DNA of 64,000 nt from Oscarella lobularis (taxonomy: Eukaryota > Porifera > Homoscleromorpha > Homosclerophorida > Oscarellidae), in the NCBI RefSeq assembly GCF_947507565.1, contig NC_089190.1:248001-312000 (forward strand), in the 5' to 3' direction. The position numbers and the translations under genes are program-made. Every line of letters begins with the position of its first letter. Position 1 is the stretch's first letter. The notes under the pieces were generated by a model, which saw nothing but the letters and a program-made list of their open reading frames with translations, searched no databases and was not told where the DNA came from. This document shows, in pieces, positions 1-12,462 of this stretch.

Positions 1-94
1 CTTTGACGTGAGCTAATGGAACCAATGGATGAGCAGGTAAGCGCTCCTAAGAGAAAGCTGCCAGTCGTAATTTCTTTTGCGTAGGCGTTAACTT

Positions 95-373
95 GGGGTC
101 CTGAGCAAGACCCCGTCATCAAAAAACTGCTCGAACGGGGTCCTGAGCAAGACCCCATCATCAAAAACTGCTCGCGGTTTTGTAAGGGAAGGGACGTTTG
201 CTTTATTTAATAAATTGAAAAAAATTGCACAGAGTTTCCCCTCGCGTTTTCATGTACGGGCAGTTTCGACGGGGTCTTGCCCAGGACCCCTTCGAGGCAG
301 TTTTTTTTCACGGGGTCTTGCCCGGGACCCCGCGCGAGCAGTTTTTCAATAACGGGGTCGTGCTCAGGACCCC
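95..373. repeat. Cluster of five GGGGTC...GACCCC hairpin repeats
   Basis: Five near-palindromic 20-mers lie at 95-114, 137-156, 271-290, 312-331 and 354-373. Each starts GGGGTC and ends GACCCC, with a variable 8-nt middle. The first two read in one orientation (middle CTGAGCAA) and the last three in the other. Each is accompanied by a short CTGCTCG or CGAGCAG-type word, so the cluster is an inverted array. A related word recurs at 62566-62584 and a similar hairpin at 32802-32822. The function is unknown; a satellite or transposon end is possible. Confidence 0.7.
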
Positions 374-2980
374 CACTTCCTAAAAAATACAAATTAGCTT
401 AGCTGAAGCAAAGAATACGATGTACCTTTCATTTTGATGCGTGATCGACGAAGCGATGGAGCACAGGTAGAGACTTCAAGATAATGAGATGCCGTTTCTC
501 TGGATTTAATTAAAGCTTGTCCTGTTCCTCACGTCTACGGTTAGAAGTAGGCTACAGTACAATCGACCATTCTACTTTTTGGACTTGAGGGATTCGAAAC
601 GTGAGCAGGGCACCACCTCATAAGAGAGAAACCGTTTCAATCAATTACGGTAGTATTTACGGCCCGGTGCCCCAAAGAAGGTCATGCGTTTATTGTCTAC
701 ACCGCTCCTATTAACTATAACTCTTAATTAAAGGCCGATTTAGAATTCTTACTTTATTAGAGTCGTATCGTCCCTAGGGGGATCGAGGCCGTAAAAAATA
801 GATAGCGATACCGCTCACGTGCATAGAGCTCTCCCCGTACTTGGAGCAACGAGCGATTAGGATTCTGATGGTATTGAATCTATCTGTCGTGTACACGCTG
901 AACGAACCGCGCAAATAGAAGGGCTTCAGAAGCGCTGGCTGCGTTACAAGAATAATTTTCTTTCTTCGAGAAAGAGTGCCTAAAAAGAGACATCAATAGC
1001 TGTATGCAAAAACGTCTATCCGGATACCCCCTCTCTCTTCTAGAACTTCAGAGGATTTCAAGTGGGCCCATGCTTAATACGACCTCTCACAGTATGAGGA
1101 AAGACTATGCATACCTGGCATAGGGTTCATCTTTCAGAGAACACAGACTGTGCCTTCGAAAACTGCAAGAAGAGGTACAGTATGTACAAAATATCAATTC
1201 CATATATTCAAACGAATATTTGACTATTGAGACTCCTGAACTATGGGCATAGGCGCTTTGGCTTCAATGCCACTATGTTTCCACAAACGTCTTTTAATCT
1301 GAAAAATATGTAGACTTTCAAATGACAGACCTGAAGAGAAATCAAGACGGAAACTTTATAGTCACCTAAAGAGAAGTAAAGTTCATATGAATGTATCGTC
1401 TCCTAAAGAGACGCAAACTTCATATAACTCCCAAACCCTTTCTAGCTTAAAGTCCAATAGTCTAAACATCGTCCCAATACTGGCGGCTCATCTGCATAAC
1501 GACGTCATTAAAGATGAATCTATATCATTGTAAAACGATCCCACCGTCCTTTGGTCGAGTCTGTCCGGCAAGTCAAACCTACAAGCAGAAACATCGATTA
1601 TTTTAAACAAGCGCAAGGCCACGTTGCTTTCTCGACGTCGAAACATTGTGTCTACGTTGGTGACAAGCACGCGAGAAAAATACAAGTCCGTGTGGTCGCC
1701 TGGTTATTAATTATCAGGCTTGCAGGAAGTTGTCTCAACTATTAGTAAATTAGTAGAATATTTTGTTGACTGGCTGCATATTCCTACTGTGATATATGAA
1801 CAGGCAGATGCATTGGCACATTGCCAAGAAGCACAAAAGCTTCTGCAAAGAGAAACACAAGAACTGAAGAAAATACAGTCCAACATGATTTGCAATCTCA
1901 ATTAAAAATGTACAAACTCCAATTTTAGATGCGTCTTTATCCAGAGATACTTGGGTACCTGTTCGTTGGACGTCTATGATCGATCCTGCGAAGTCAAGTA
2001 GAGACCCTACAGACTTCGATTCATAAATAATCGATATTGTGAAGTCAAGTAAAGAGACACAACAGACATCAAAGCTATGGGAGCAAGAGAACACGTTTTT
2101 ACTCTTCTCCCTATGAATCGTTTCTATGGGAGTGAGGGAAACAACTAATAAACGCAAGTCTGTATGACGGAAACGAGACAATGGGGTGAGGCCCCATTAG
2201 GGGTTCAGCACTGCAAGGGCCACGACATTTTCGCTTGCAGGGGCGTTTCAAACATCGCGTGCTTGTCTAATTCCCCTCACATGAAAACCTACCTTTTAGC
2301 TTTCCCTCGTGCATTAGAGTAAAGAATTCGACGTACGGTGGACGAGAGATGGGCTGCAAAAGGGAGATCCGTAAATTCGACTCTAGGGCGATGGGAAAGA
2401 CTTGAGGCGCGTCAAAAGCTTTGTCAAAATGTAGGAACTTAGTGCAGCGTCACACTGTATAACGTAGACGAGTCGCGAGCTTTATCGTACGCTTCGCAAT
2501 GCGAAAATCCGTTCGCGGGACCCGTTAGGGAGCCTTACCTTTTCGAAAAAGCCCCAACACGTAGAGAAGCTGCTTTGGAAGGCCAATCCGCATGAGTGAA
2601 GCGCGCCCTGCGAAAATACTCAGTCAAAAGGTTTGCTTTTCTTAGACCACTACCCGGATAAGCTAACAAAGTATAAATATGTATTAGCACGCGTGCACGT
2701 GGAAGACATCGCAAATCAAACTACTGGGCAAAATGGTTCAGAGACAGCGTTTAGCGCCAAATATTTACTCGACTCGTTCAACGGATGGCAAAGATGAGAA
2801 ATCCTTCAAAAACAAATGAGCATGTACCGAAAGTGAATGTCTCCCAGAAGACAACTCCAAACGACCACCTAAAAAAGATAAACAATTTCAAATAATGTTT
2901 AATTAAATTTACACGTCGCTTTTCTCTGTAAAAGACGGTTCATTTCAGCTTCAAGAGACATCAACCGGAGAGGCAGACGT
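374..2980. other. Intergenic, no gene recognised
   Basis: Only short open frames (up to 143 codons) without recognisable domains or splice-linked continuity are present. No RNA gene was recognised by eye. Confidence 0.5.
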
Positions 2981-2981
2981 C

Positions 2982-3215
2982 TCAGGGGCGGATCCAGGGG
3001 GGGCGCACAGGCGCGCCCCCCCCCCCCCCCCCCCCTCCAGCCTAACTTTCATTATTTTACTATTGAATTGCAAAGAAAGAAGTAGCATTTACGAAGACAG
3101 AAAGATTTTCTGCGTACCGTAGTGCACTGCGCGCGTCGAATAGAATTAGCAAATATGCTTTGAGTAGGCGTGGTCAGGTAAAAAAAGTGGGCGTGGTCAA
3201 AAATTTTCGCGCGCG
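2982..3215. mobile_element. hAT-like transposon end / remnant
   Basis: CAGGGGCGGATCCAGG at 2982-2997 has the form of a hAT-family terminal inverted repeat. A run of about 30 C follows at roughly 3009-3037. The word GTGGGCGTGGTC occurs at about 3187 and is shared with the hAT insertion at 27668-28363. No matching right end (CCTGGATCCGCCCCTG) was found downstream, so this is a truncated or one-ended remnant. The right boundary is approximate. Confidence 0.5.
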
Positions 3216-3809
3216 ATCTTCTGACTGTATGTGCCGTCATCGTGAACGGCTCTTGCATTTCAGTCCGAAGTCGAATATTTTTGAACTCGAATGGGTTGTG
3301 CAACGTTTACGACGACAGATTGAGAAACAATATAGGTATAGCTTTGCTCTCCCATGTATAGGTAACTAAATAGGTGCTTACTACAATCCTCTTCTTAGGT
3401 ACGCCTGCTCTTACTGTTAGGGTAGTGATGGGATAGCTTGAGAAACGACACTATACTCTCTCCCCATTCGTTTTCTTTAGGGAAAAGGGTAGATAAAGTA
3501 ACGCAACAGCCGTCGCCGCATCTTATCATCGCTATCACATAGCTTCGTCATGTTGGCGAACGACAAAAATGGATATTCATCCTCGACTCTTTTGAATTAG
3601 GAATTTAGAAGAAACTGCGCAAAGGCAGCAAGCCCTAAAACACACCTGCTGTGCAATTGATACACACATGTTTTTCATGCATGAATTCACTATGACAAAG
3701 TCACCATCTGGCAAGAAAGAAACGAAGAAAACGTCAAAGAAGTAAGACACACATGCACGCTCATCGACGCAAAGAAAAAATGCACGAAACGGAGTGAAAC
3801 AAAATCGAG

Positions 3810-6800
3810 TCACCCTGAGTAGCTCTTCACACAACCGGACGTGACGTTGACGTTGACGTTATAAACGGTATTCAACTCCGTCCTGCCGTCTCCCGCTCTT
3901 TTCACTACCATCCCATTGACGGTCAGCCGAGTTCTGTCACCGACCGGAGGCTTTGGCCAGTTTGTGTTCGTAGCCACGTACGTCCAAAATGCCCGATACT
4001 CCAACCGTTATGTTGACGAAATTCTGAGTGAGCAACTTTCCAGTTCCGCTCACTCTGCAGCGACTAACACTAGCAAAGTAGTCAGCGGTCAACTCATCGA
4101 CAGACAACTGCGACTTGCACACTCTATCGTCTCCCAGAAATTTAATGCTAGAAGAAGACCCTTCGTAGACTGCTTTCACTTCATTGTATCGAACGGCGTA
4201 GAGTTTAGCACTAGGAATGAGTTGCTTGGGAACATCAGGTCCTGCGTACTTCACCGATAAGTAGCTGAATGTGTTTTCCGAAGCTCTTTGTCTTGAGAAA
4301 TGTAGTCGACTCTCATGAGTCGAAGTCCGGCTTTTATATGAATAGCCGACGTCTCTACCTCGTCTAGAAAACTGAGGCTGACATTCGATTTGTAGTAGAA
4401 AGTGCCGTCGAGAGAAAGGCGAATCTTCAACCCTCTCCCCATTGAAAAGAAGAAGGTGTAGAAGCCACTTCTATCTATTTGCAAGTAAGTCGACAAACGC
4501 GCCGCGTAGCTAAGGATGAACGGCTCCGTGACTTCCGACGGTGAAAGCGCCAGAACCGACGGCGACCACCCAGGCGACCGGACAGGTTTGATCATTTCAG
4601 GTTCGCTATCGAAGGAGGGCTTGAATCGTATCATTTCTCCTTTCGTCGACGGCAAGTCGAACTCTGGTGGCAACGTCTTGGTGTAAGGACCTACACTATC
4701 AGTGCCAGGAAAATGCAGATCGTATAACGGCTTCGTTTCGTGCATGCCTAACTGCCATTTCTTTGACTGAAAATATTCGGCAATGATACCGTGTTGGACG
4801 GAGTGTTTATCCGCTGCGATTTCTACTGCAATGCCGTCCAGCGTCTTTGGTAAACTTCCTGCTATTTCGCATCCTCTTAGCAATCGCACCGTTGCCGACT
4901 GGCGACCTTTGACGAAGCCGCGATTCCAATTCAACTTTCCTTTGACTACCGTCGTAGAGTTGCTCAAATTGACGTGCCCGTCGAGTGTCCACTTGGAATT
5001 CATAGTCACGAGTCGATCGCTGAGAGATAAATTTCCTTTGCGATGCAAAGTAAAAACATCGCCAAAGACCGAATTTGGTCCGGAGGAAAGACTTAGGAGC
5101 GCGTGTCGTTGAATGGAGAGCTCGCCTTGAACGTCAAATGAAGCCCCCGCGCCAACACTTACGGTCCACGCGCGATCGATTCGCAAGTGTCCCAAGTTCA
5201 CTCGAGCCTTTGGTGAAATAATAAATTTCCAATTGGCCGTTTGTTCAAGCACATAAACAAAGTTTAGAAGAAGCGTGCTGCTGCGATGCATTTCTAGAAG
5301 CGAATGAATGAAAAAACGATTCGGATTCGGGTTGCCGCCTTGAGGAGCGTCGATGAAAATGTCCCAACTTCCTTTGAAAACAATTCTGTTAAAATGGTAG
5401 ACGTTGTCGAACATGGTCCAAATTGTTAAATGGCATCGCCGGGAAAAATCCCACGTTGTCGAGTTTTCTTCAAAGTAGGATTCCCGACCGCCGCGAAATA
5501 TGTAGGGAGACCCAAAGAAATCAATTGAGCCATTCCCTTTCGAGAAGCGCGTTGATCCGTGAACGGTAACTCCGATACCGTAAAAGCTGATCTGCTTGTA
5601 ATTTGACAGTACAATTGACAAAAAACTGAAATCGTAACAGAATTCCGGCGAAGACAGAGAAGTTGCCGTAGTTACGCAAGTCCCAATACCACTCAAGCCA
5701 GCCAACAACTTAAATGTTGACGAAACCGTAGTTAATTAACCCCGATCGAAAACCATCAATGGGCGGAGCCTTGAAAGAGTTCAAATGCTGCACTCCCTTA
5801 ACCGAGTAAACACCGTAGTTGTAAATCGTGCAATGGACGCATTCGAGTTTATCAAACAATGCCTCGTTGGTCAAGTTGCCTCTGTTTTCCACCACCAAAT
5901 GCCGAATAAGCTTGTAACTGTGACTTCCACGTATGATTGATTATAAACGACGTCGTGACGACGAGACGACTCCGGCTCGTTGCCGAAGCCACATCGCCTT
6001 CGAGTTGCCGTCCGCTCCATCTGAACCACGTCGACTGAAGAAAACCTTTCACAGTCAAATTCGCTACACGAGCATCAAATTCTGATACGATAAGTTGAGC
6101 CGAAGACTCGATCACCAACTCGACGTCCGTCGACTCGGCATACAACCCAGTCACTTTGACGACAAGACCTTCGGGTATCGATATCCGATAACTCCCTGGA
6201 AGCGCGATGTGCACGACGTCGGTCGAAAGAGGGACGCGACGAGGATTCCAGTTTGACGAGTCGTTCTAACTACCGCCTTCGCGATTCGTCCAAGTCGCTG
6301 TCTTTCCCTCGGGTAACGAGCGAAATACGACGAGGCTCTTCGCCGTTGTGTGAATGCTCTCCTCGTTTCCGACGTAGTGTCCGTAGATTACCGCCGTGCC
6401 AGGACGATCGCGACGAACGAGCAAACCGGAATTAATGAACGTCGTCACGACGCCAAGGCTCGGATCCGGTAGCCAGCGAACGGGATCGAGAACATGAAAT
6501 TGGCGCGTCTCGCAAACGTCTACAATAACCGATTCCCGACCGATTATCAAACCGTCGCCACCTAAGGTAAAGGAGTAGGAGGAAAAGCCAGTTTGCAGCG
6601 TGCTCGGAATTCCGTCTGTCGGAGCGTCGATACGAATGCGAACGTTTGTGAACACTTTGTCCCAATGGCCGACGATGTCGAAACCACCGCGAAACCAAAT
6701 CGTTCCGTTCGCCGCCGCGAGCTCGCCCGCTTCGAATGAGAAACGACCGTCGACGCTCATGCGACCGTTGCCGATTTGTATCATTGCTCCTGATTGCACG

Positions 6801-8389
6801 ACGTCCGAGTGACAGTTCATCGTCGCATCGACGACGCTCAGGACTCCTCGCCGATCCGCGACGAGCTCGTCGTAGAAGTCTAGCGTCGATTCTTGCCCGT
6901 TCGTTGCCGTTACAATCGCATCGTCGTCGATTGTCGAGCGACGATAAAACGTCGCGTTTCCAATTGTCAGATTCCAACCTTCGCGGACGAACGCTTGACC
7001 GGTAACTAGATTTCCTATAGCGGCCACAGAACGCAGATTGATGAATGTTCTACGAATGAACGAAAGTTCGCCGTGACGATCCATATACAAACCGTCGGCA
7101 AACTCGACTGAATTGTTCAAATAAAGGTTGACGTAACCGTACGTTTCGAACCGAAAAAAGGAAAACTTCGAAGACGAGAGACCGTATCCGACGTCGATTC
7201 GAACGACAAAGCTCCCGTTCCACACGTCCTGATCGTATTGGGCAAGGAGGTTCTTCCAAGAGCCGAGCGCGTACTCTTCACTCGTCGCAGGATACGAATG
7301 GACTGCCCAGGTGCCATTTTCCGATCTCGTCGACACGTTGGCGTGACCAAGACGAAGCGAAACAGCGTAGAGTCGAATCGAGCCGTCGTTCACCCATCGA
7401 CGATGCAGGGTCATTGCAACCGATGCTGGGAACGTTGAACGCCGAAAATTTGAATTCGACCACCGCAATTCGCGACGTTCCAACGAACAGAATAATCGCT
7501 AATCAGTTCGACGACGACGAAGCCTCGATTGACGATACCTGTCGAAAAGCCGTCCAAATCCGCCTTCACTTCGTCACCGTCAGATTCAAGTTTGGTCCCT
7601 CTCAACGTCATTGTCGACGACGCCTCGTTGACGACGTGACAGGCGCGACAGAAGACAACGGATCGATTCATCGACGGTGCGAACGTGAAACGCTGACGAC
7701 TCGTCCAGATGACGTTGCGTAGGCGCTTCTCGTTGTAGAAACCGCGTTTGACGAGAGCTAGGTCGTTGACGACTATGCGACCTCGAACGGAGCTCGACGT
7801 TTGACTGCCGTCGATGACTTCTCCGGACCAGACGAAGACGCTCGCATTGAGGGTTCCGCGTACACTCAGCGTCGAGCCGACCGAACTGAATTTTGACGTG
7901 ACCGTCAATGTGACGCTGGTGTCGACGACGAGACGAATTGAATCGGAAAGAATTTTCAGGGACTTGATTGTTGTGTTTTGATCGACGATCACGTCGAAGG
8001 ATCGTGACGACGAGATCCTCACATCATCCGACGACCGAGGGATTCTAAGAAATATATAGTCGATGAAGGCTGATACCACCTCCGAATAAACTGGTACAGC
8101 GGTATAATGTATTTCAAAGCGTAACGTACTGACTGGTGAGATAATTTCACCAAGCGACAACTTGAAAAATCAACACCCTTCTTACATGTTGCAACTCCAG
8201 TTGTTAGGATCGCTCCAACGATTTCCACCCGTCCAAACACAGGTTCTCGCGTCCGCAGTCGATGAGAGTCGAAGAAGGAGAACTGCGAAGTAAGCAAGCG
8301 ATTGAGTCGATCCCATTCACAAAAGAACCGATTTGCCGAGCTAGGAGGAAAATGAGGTTAAGCCGCGCAAGCCACGGATACTTGTACAA
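3810..8389 (-). pseudogene. Repetitive secreted beta-rich protein with PA14 domain, broken
   Basis: The putative 5' end is a hydrophobic, signal-like leader (MYKYPWLARLNLIFLLARQ) at 8389. Long open stretches follow at 7411-8160, 6266-7483, 5852-6214, 5710-5898 and 4251-5708. Two modules share the pattern VRGTLNASVFVWSG / VKGFLQSTWFRWSG and WxGG...NW motifs, as in bacterial-style and G8-like extracellular beta-solenoids. The 4251-5708 stretch ends in a PA14-like domain (GIIAEYF ... DRSGFYTFFFSMGRGLKI). The pieces do not join in one frame: there is an in-frame TAG at 6266-6268 just before a continuing NW motif, an in-frame TAA near 5710, and frame changes near 7430, 5900, 5700 and 4280. At 5900 and 4280 the open frames abut or overlap, leaving no room for introns. 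A cell-surface or matrix adhesion role is inferred for the ancestor. A more complex splice pattern is the alternative. Confidence 0.65.
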
Positions 8390-8838
8390 TGCGAGGACGA
8401 ATCAGAGCGCGTGCGAGTCCACCCTCAGACCAGCTGACGGCCTTTCCAATAGCATGGGCGCGCTTCCTCTAACGGACAATACGGTGCGTTGGCGATCGAT
8501 CCTAATCTCTATATATATCAACTACGGAGCAGCTGACGGGGTAAGGAAGAACAGTATGTATGGGTGACTACAGCACACCGATACCGCATATCTATGCTCT
8601 GTAATCACGCGAAAACGAATCAGAGCGTGTGCGAGTTTACCCTCAAACAAGCTGACAGCCTTTCCAATAGCGTGGGCGCGCTTCCTCTAACGGACACTAC
8701 CGTGCGTTGGCGATCGATCCAAATCTCTATATCTATACGAAGCACGGAGCAGCTGACGGCGCAACGAAGAACACTATGTGTAGGTGAGTACTACAGCACA
8801 CCGACCCCGCATATATCTATGCACTGTAATCACGAGAA
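8390..8838. repeat. Two-copy tandem duplication, period about 218 bp
   Basis: A segment beginning CGAATCAGAGCG at 8398 recurs at 8616. The landmarks CTTTCCAATAGC, GCGCTTCCTCTAACGGACA, GCGTTGGCGATCGATCC and CTACAGCACACCGA follow in the same order. The copies differ by scattered substitutions and a few small indels, so the duplication is not recent. It lies between the leader of the broken PA14 gene and the ZYG11-like gene. Short open frames inside are not obviously coding. Confidence 0.85.
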
Positions 8839-8869
8839 ATATTCCTATTTGAGTTCATTTTAGCCTTTT

Positions 8870-9604
8870 ATAAGAGGACGGTTTATTAATCAAGTAACAT
8901 TCTATTGATATATTTTAGGCAGATTGTGTAGCTAGGTAATCATATGTACGGCGCCCGGCAGCCCGGCCAATACGCTCGAGGGTTTTTCCGTCGTAAAATA
9001 ATCACTATCACCTGTGACGTCATTGAAGGAGAGTCGACGTTCGTGGTGTGGTCCGCTGAGACGGCTGAAAGCAAAGCGCTGTCGCACGATCAGATGCGAG
9101 AGCTAGAGAAACGCGTTATTTCACCTCGATCGTGACGCAGTCGTCTCCCAACCGTTTGTACCTTGTTCCTGTCGCTTTCAGAAAACGATTTCGCTGCTTT
9201 TTTGGCCTGCGAGTACAATGCCGCTATTTCTTTGCTTTGTGTCTGGAAAAGAAGCTGGGTTTAGCTGGGAATAAGCTCAGAAGAGAACGTCGAAAATGCT
9301 TGTCCGGCAGCTGCCGGACCGGTCGCGCCGGCCCTCTATCGGTGGGCTTCAAATTAGCGTGAATACATTGAACAGAATCACTTGAACAGAATCACTACTA
9401 GTCTACCTTATCCGGGATCGAGGAGAAGTCTAAGTCACGTGTTCAGAAATGAATCCTCGCTGTTTCCTCTCTCTTTCGGACTTGTGCCTCTCGTGCCTCT
9501 GCAGAACTCTCCCGTCATCGACTGATCATCTCACAGATGCGAATGTACCAGCGTCTCCGCTGCCGTCAATAGCCGAAATCGTTCTTCCTCATTCGGAAAA
9601 CAGC
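8870..9604 (+). repeat. Segmental duplicate A (other copy 58205-58840)
   Basis: This promoter and first-exon segment of the ZYG11-like gene is repeated at 58205-58840. Shared landmarks are ATTTTAGGCAGATTGTGTAGCTAGG / ATTTTAGGTAGATTGTGTAGCTAGG, TAAAATAATCACTATCACCTGTGACGTCA and the exon start coding CFLSLSDLCLSCLCRT / FFSLSDLCLSCLCRT. The shared sequence stops after GGAAAACAGC at 9604. Confidence 0.85.
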
Positions 9605-11890
9605 GTCTTGCCCGAGGCTCTAGCAAACATGCTTCTGGAAAGACTTGCGCAGCGCGGAAGACTTACGTCGCGCGTGTTAGACGTTTTACTCTGGAATAGA
9701 AGCTACGTGAAAAAACTGCCACTCTACTCCCTTATGACTGTCGATGAAGAGGCCATCGTTCGGCGTCTAAAGGAGCAGGAACACCTCAAAAGCATCGACA
9801 TATCGTTCAGTCCGTGTCTAGGGAGTTTATAGAGCCCCTTTGTAGTAAGTCTCGTTCAGACCCCATCGAGGAACTCCCTGACGTACTTTGCTGCGAATCA
9901 CGTGCAGGGCGATGTAGGCTTTGAAGTTCTTCCAGAGTTTTTAAATTTGAGGCATTTGGACCTAAGCTTCACGGATCTCGAGAAAGACTGTTTTCGCACT
10001 GTGATGACGTCACTGTGTCACTTGCAACATCTTAACCTATCCGGAACTAGTATAACTTGGTATGAGGTTTTCTCTACTGCAGACGTTTTTGCATCGGATG
10101 GGCTAAAGGAGTTGTTTATGCATTCCCTTGTGATTATGAGCGCCAGTGATTGGGAGGCTGGAAAAAGCTGTGAAACTACGGTTGAAGATTTCTTTGGAAA
10201 GGTGCAGCGTCTCTTGACTCTGGATGTATCGTATGCATTAGTGATTGGAGATAGAATAGCCATGGATGACGACGACGATTCCACGTGCGATCAACGCTTT
10301 CACGTAACACTTAGTCGCATTCTTCGTTGCGTTTCGTCTCTGACCCATCTCGATGTGTCGAACAACTGCGGGTGGGACGTTTTGGAAGATCTTCTTGTGA
10401 GAACAAATCGTCTAGATAAGCTGCGATTCCTTGGAAACATACTGTCCGATGATATTTTTTCGAAGCTTCCCGAGACGTTGAGTTCTCGTCCTTCTTTAAA
10501 ACTTGCTATTTCTTCTGGTATTCCTGACGTTTTGTCTTTCGAGTACCAGTTTCACCAAAATCAGTCTCTCAAAAATGGCCGATATTTCTACTATGCAAAC
10601 CCTGAAAGTATTGGAAGACTTATGGAGACGGAATATGACAGATTCGTCACTAATGGTCTCGTTCCACTGACAACGATGCTTTGCACTGCTGCGAGGCGTT
10701 GTCTCACCGACGTCGATTTTTTTGAGGACTCCTCGATAGCCTCGTTGCTGTCCTTTAGCATACCCGCTTTATTGTGCACAGATTGTCCTTTCATGAAAGA
10801 TGCGTTGGAGCAGATGCTGCAGAATGTTCTTCTATTTACTCTTCGACATAAAACGAATCGACGTACTGATTACGATGATACTAAAAGTATCATGATGTCA
10901 CTTCTGGCGAAGTTGTCTACTTTTGTTTACGAGAGGCCTGTCCTGCTTAATCTTGCGCTTCAATATTCTCTGTTTGTTTGCGCCCCAGCCGAGGCAGAAA
11001 CATCAGATAAATGGGATTTTTTAACTCCTGCTCTTCTTGCCCTTCCACCGACCAAGTGGAATCAAATGGCATCAAAAATTGGTCCGCAGTTGATGTCTAA
11101 TTTAACGTCCATCGGCGACGAAATCTGTGATGTTACATTTTTTGAGAAAAGTATCAAAGATTGGGTCAAGGACTTAGTGAAAGGTGCCACGTCCTTACTG
11201 AATGCTTTTGTTATTTTGTTTTGCGGGATGTCGTCTACGGACTTCCTTTGCGCGTTGGGCGGATGTCTATGGTATGAAGTAATGGCCGATTTTGCTATGT
11301 TGGCCTTCGATTTGTTCCTTATTCAAAAGGACGAGCCGCAATCAAAGTTATATGTCGCTTCGATGGAAGCTTTGGCAGTCATTGCTGAATATCCTGATCT
11401 CGCACCAGCACTGTTATCCAAACGATTTATTTACAATATCTTAAGTCCTGTTCCTTCTGAGAAGAGCATGTACATTGCACATTCGTATCTTGTGTGCCTT
11501 CTTCTCGTCAACGGCCAGTCGGCTAAATGCTTTCGGTCAAACTCTCGCGCAAAACAAAGATTGGCCTCTGACATTTTTATTGGCGACCACTTTGACGTGG
11601 AGTTTACTTACCGTCAGGCAACACTTTCGCCTTTGCTGAAAATCGCTCGGAGCGGGGAATTCGTCTCGGTGGCCGCATTTGGTTTGCAGCGTCTTGCTTT
11701 CATCTGTAGCACTCATTTTGAAGCGGAGGCCTATCACAGGCGTTACCCTTGTCCTTGTCCTCTTTGCCTCATTAGACAGGAAGTAGGGTTTGATGCTCTC
11801 AGTTTTATTCTGGTTCCGTCAGTTCTCCAATCCAGTTTGAATTTCGACTTGAATTTAGTTTCTCGAAATTGCAGGACTGTGGGTAACTGA
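9449..11890 (+). CDS. ZYG11/ZER1-like leucine-rich-repeat protein
   Basis: The predicted model is two exons, 9449-9844 and 9908-11890, with donor GTAAGT at 9845 and acceptor CAG at 9905-9907, both phase 0 (about 792 codons). The start ATG follows a short leader and is conserved in the copy at 58697 (MDPRRFFSLSDLCLSCL). Exon 1 has a SPLPSIAEIVL helix region. Leucine-rich repeats follow (NLRHLDLSFTDL, LQHLNLSGTSI, LTHLDVSNN), then a long alpha-helical region consistent with ARM repeats. In animals ZYG11/ZER1 proteins are substrate receptors of CUL2 ubiquitin ligases that read N-terminal glycine degrons; assignment rests on LRR plus helical layout. An in-frame TAG at 9830-9832, just before the donor, would truncate the product at 127 aa. 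Either the allele is null or another donor is used. Confidence 0.6.
9830..9832 (+). other. In-frame TAG in exon 1 of the ZYG11-like gene
   Basis: The frame upstream and downstream is the same, and the splice sites at 9845 and 9907 preserve phase. This single codon is the only interruption seen in the two-exon model. Confidence 0.7.
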
Positions 11891-12462
11891 CAAAGACATT
11901 TTCCTGTGTGTTCTTATTTATAGCGTTTTTAATCATTGTTCCTTATGTTGTTAGTTTGAGTTACTGAGGCAACTGCAAGTAATAAGTAAAGAAGTAAGCT
12001 TTTTTGTGTGACAATAAAGGTGTTTATTTTTTTGTTTTTTTGAGAGTTTGGTTTTAATTTTTCTTTTACCCGTCTCTTCATTTGCGTAGTGCGCAAGCTT
12101 AGAAGTTCTACTAGTTCTCCTGTAGCCTTTGGCTTCATTTTTCTTGGGGACGGAAAATAGGCGAAAGAGATGGGTGGTACAGCGAGCCCTGTTGTTATTG
12201 AAGCAGAGAAATATAATGTCGAAGTAGAGTGTTCTACGTTGAAGCGTACGAGAGTTATCTCTCATTGCCAATTTGGGGCTCAGCAGAGACATTTGGTCCC
12301 CTCTGTACGTTATGGCCTGCTAGCCTGCATACTTTCTTCCAATACTTGCCTGTGATGCATTTAGCAGTACTGTGCGGCGTACCTTAGCTTAACGGCGTAT
12401 GTCACAACGTTTCTGTGCGCTCAAGAAACCCGGACACTACGGGACTTGGAAAGCTGCGCAAG

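Noticed and set aside
6432-6977. Arg-rich 181-aa minus-strand ORF
   Set aside because: Shadow frame of the PA14-type gene; low-complexity composition.
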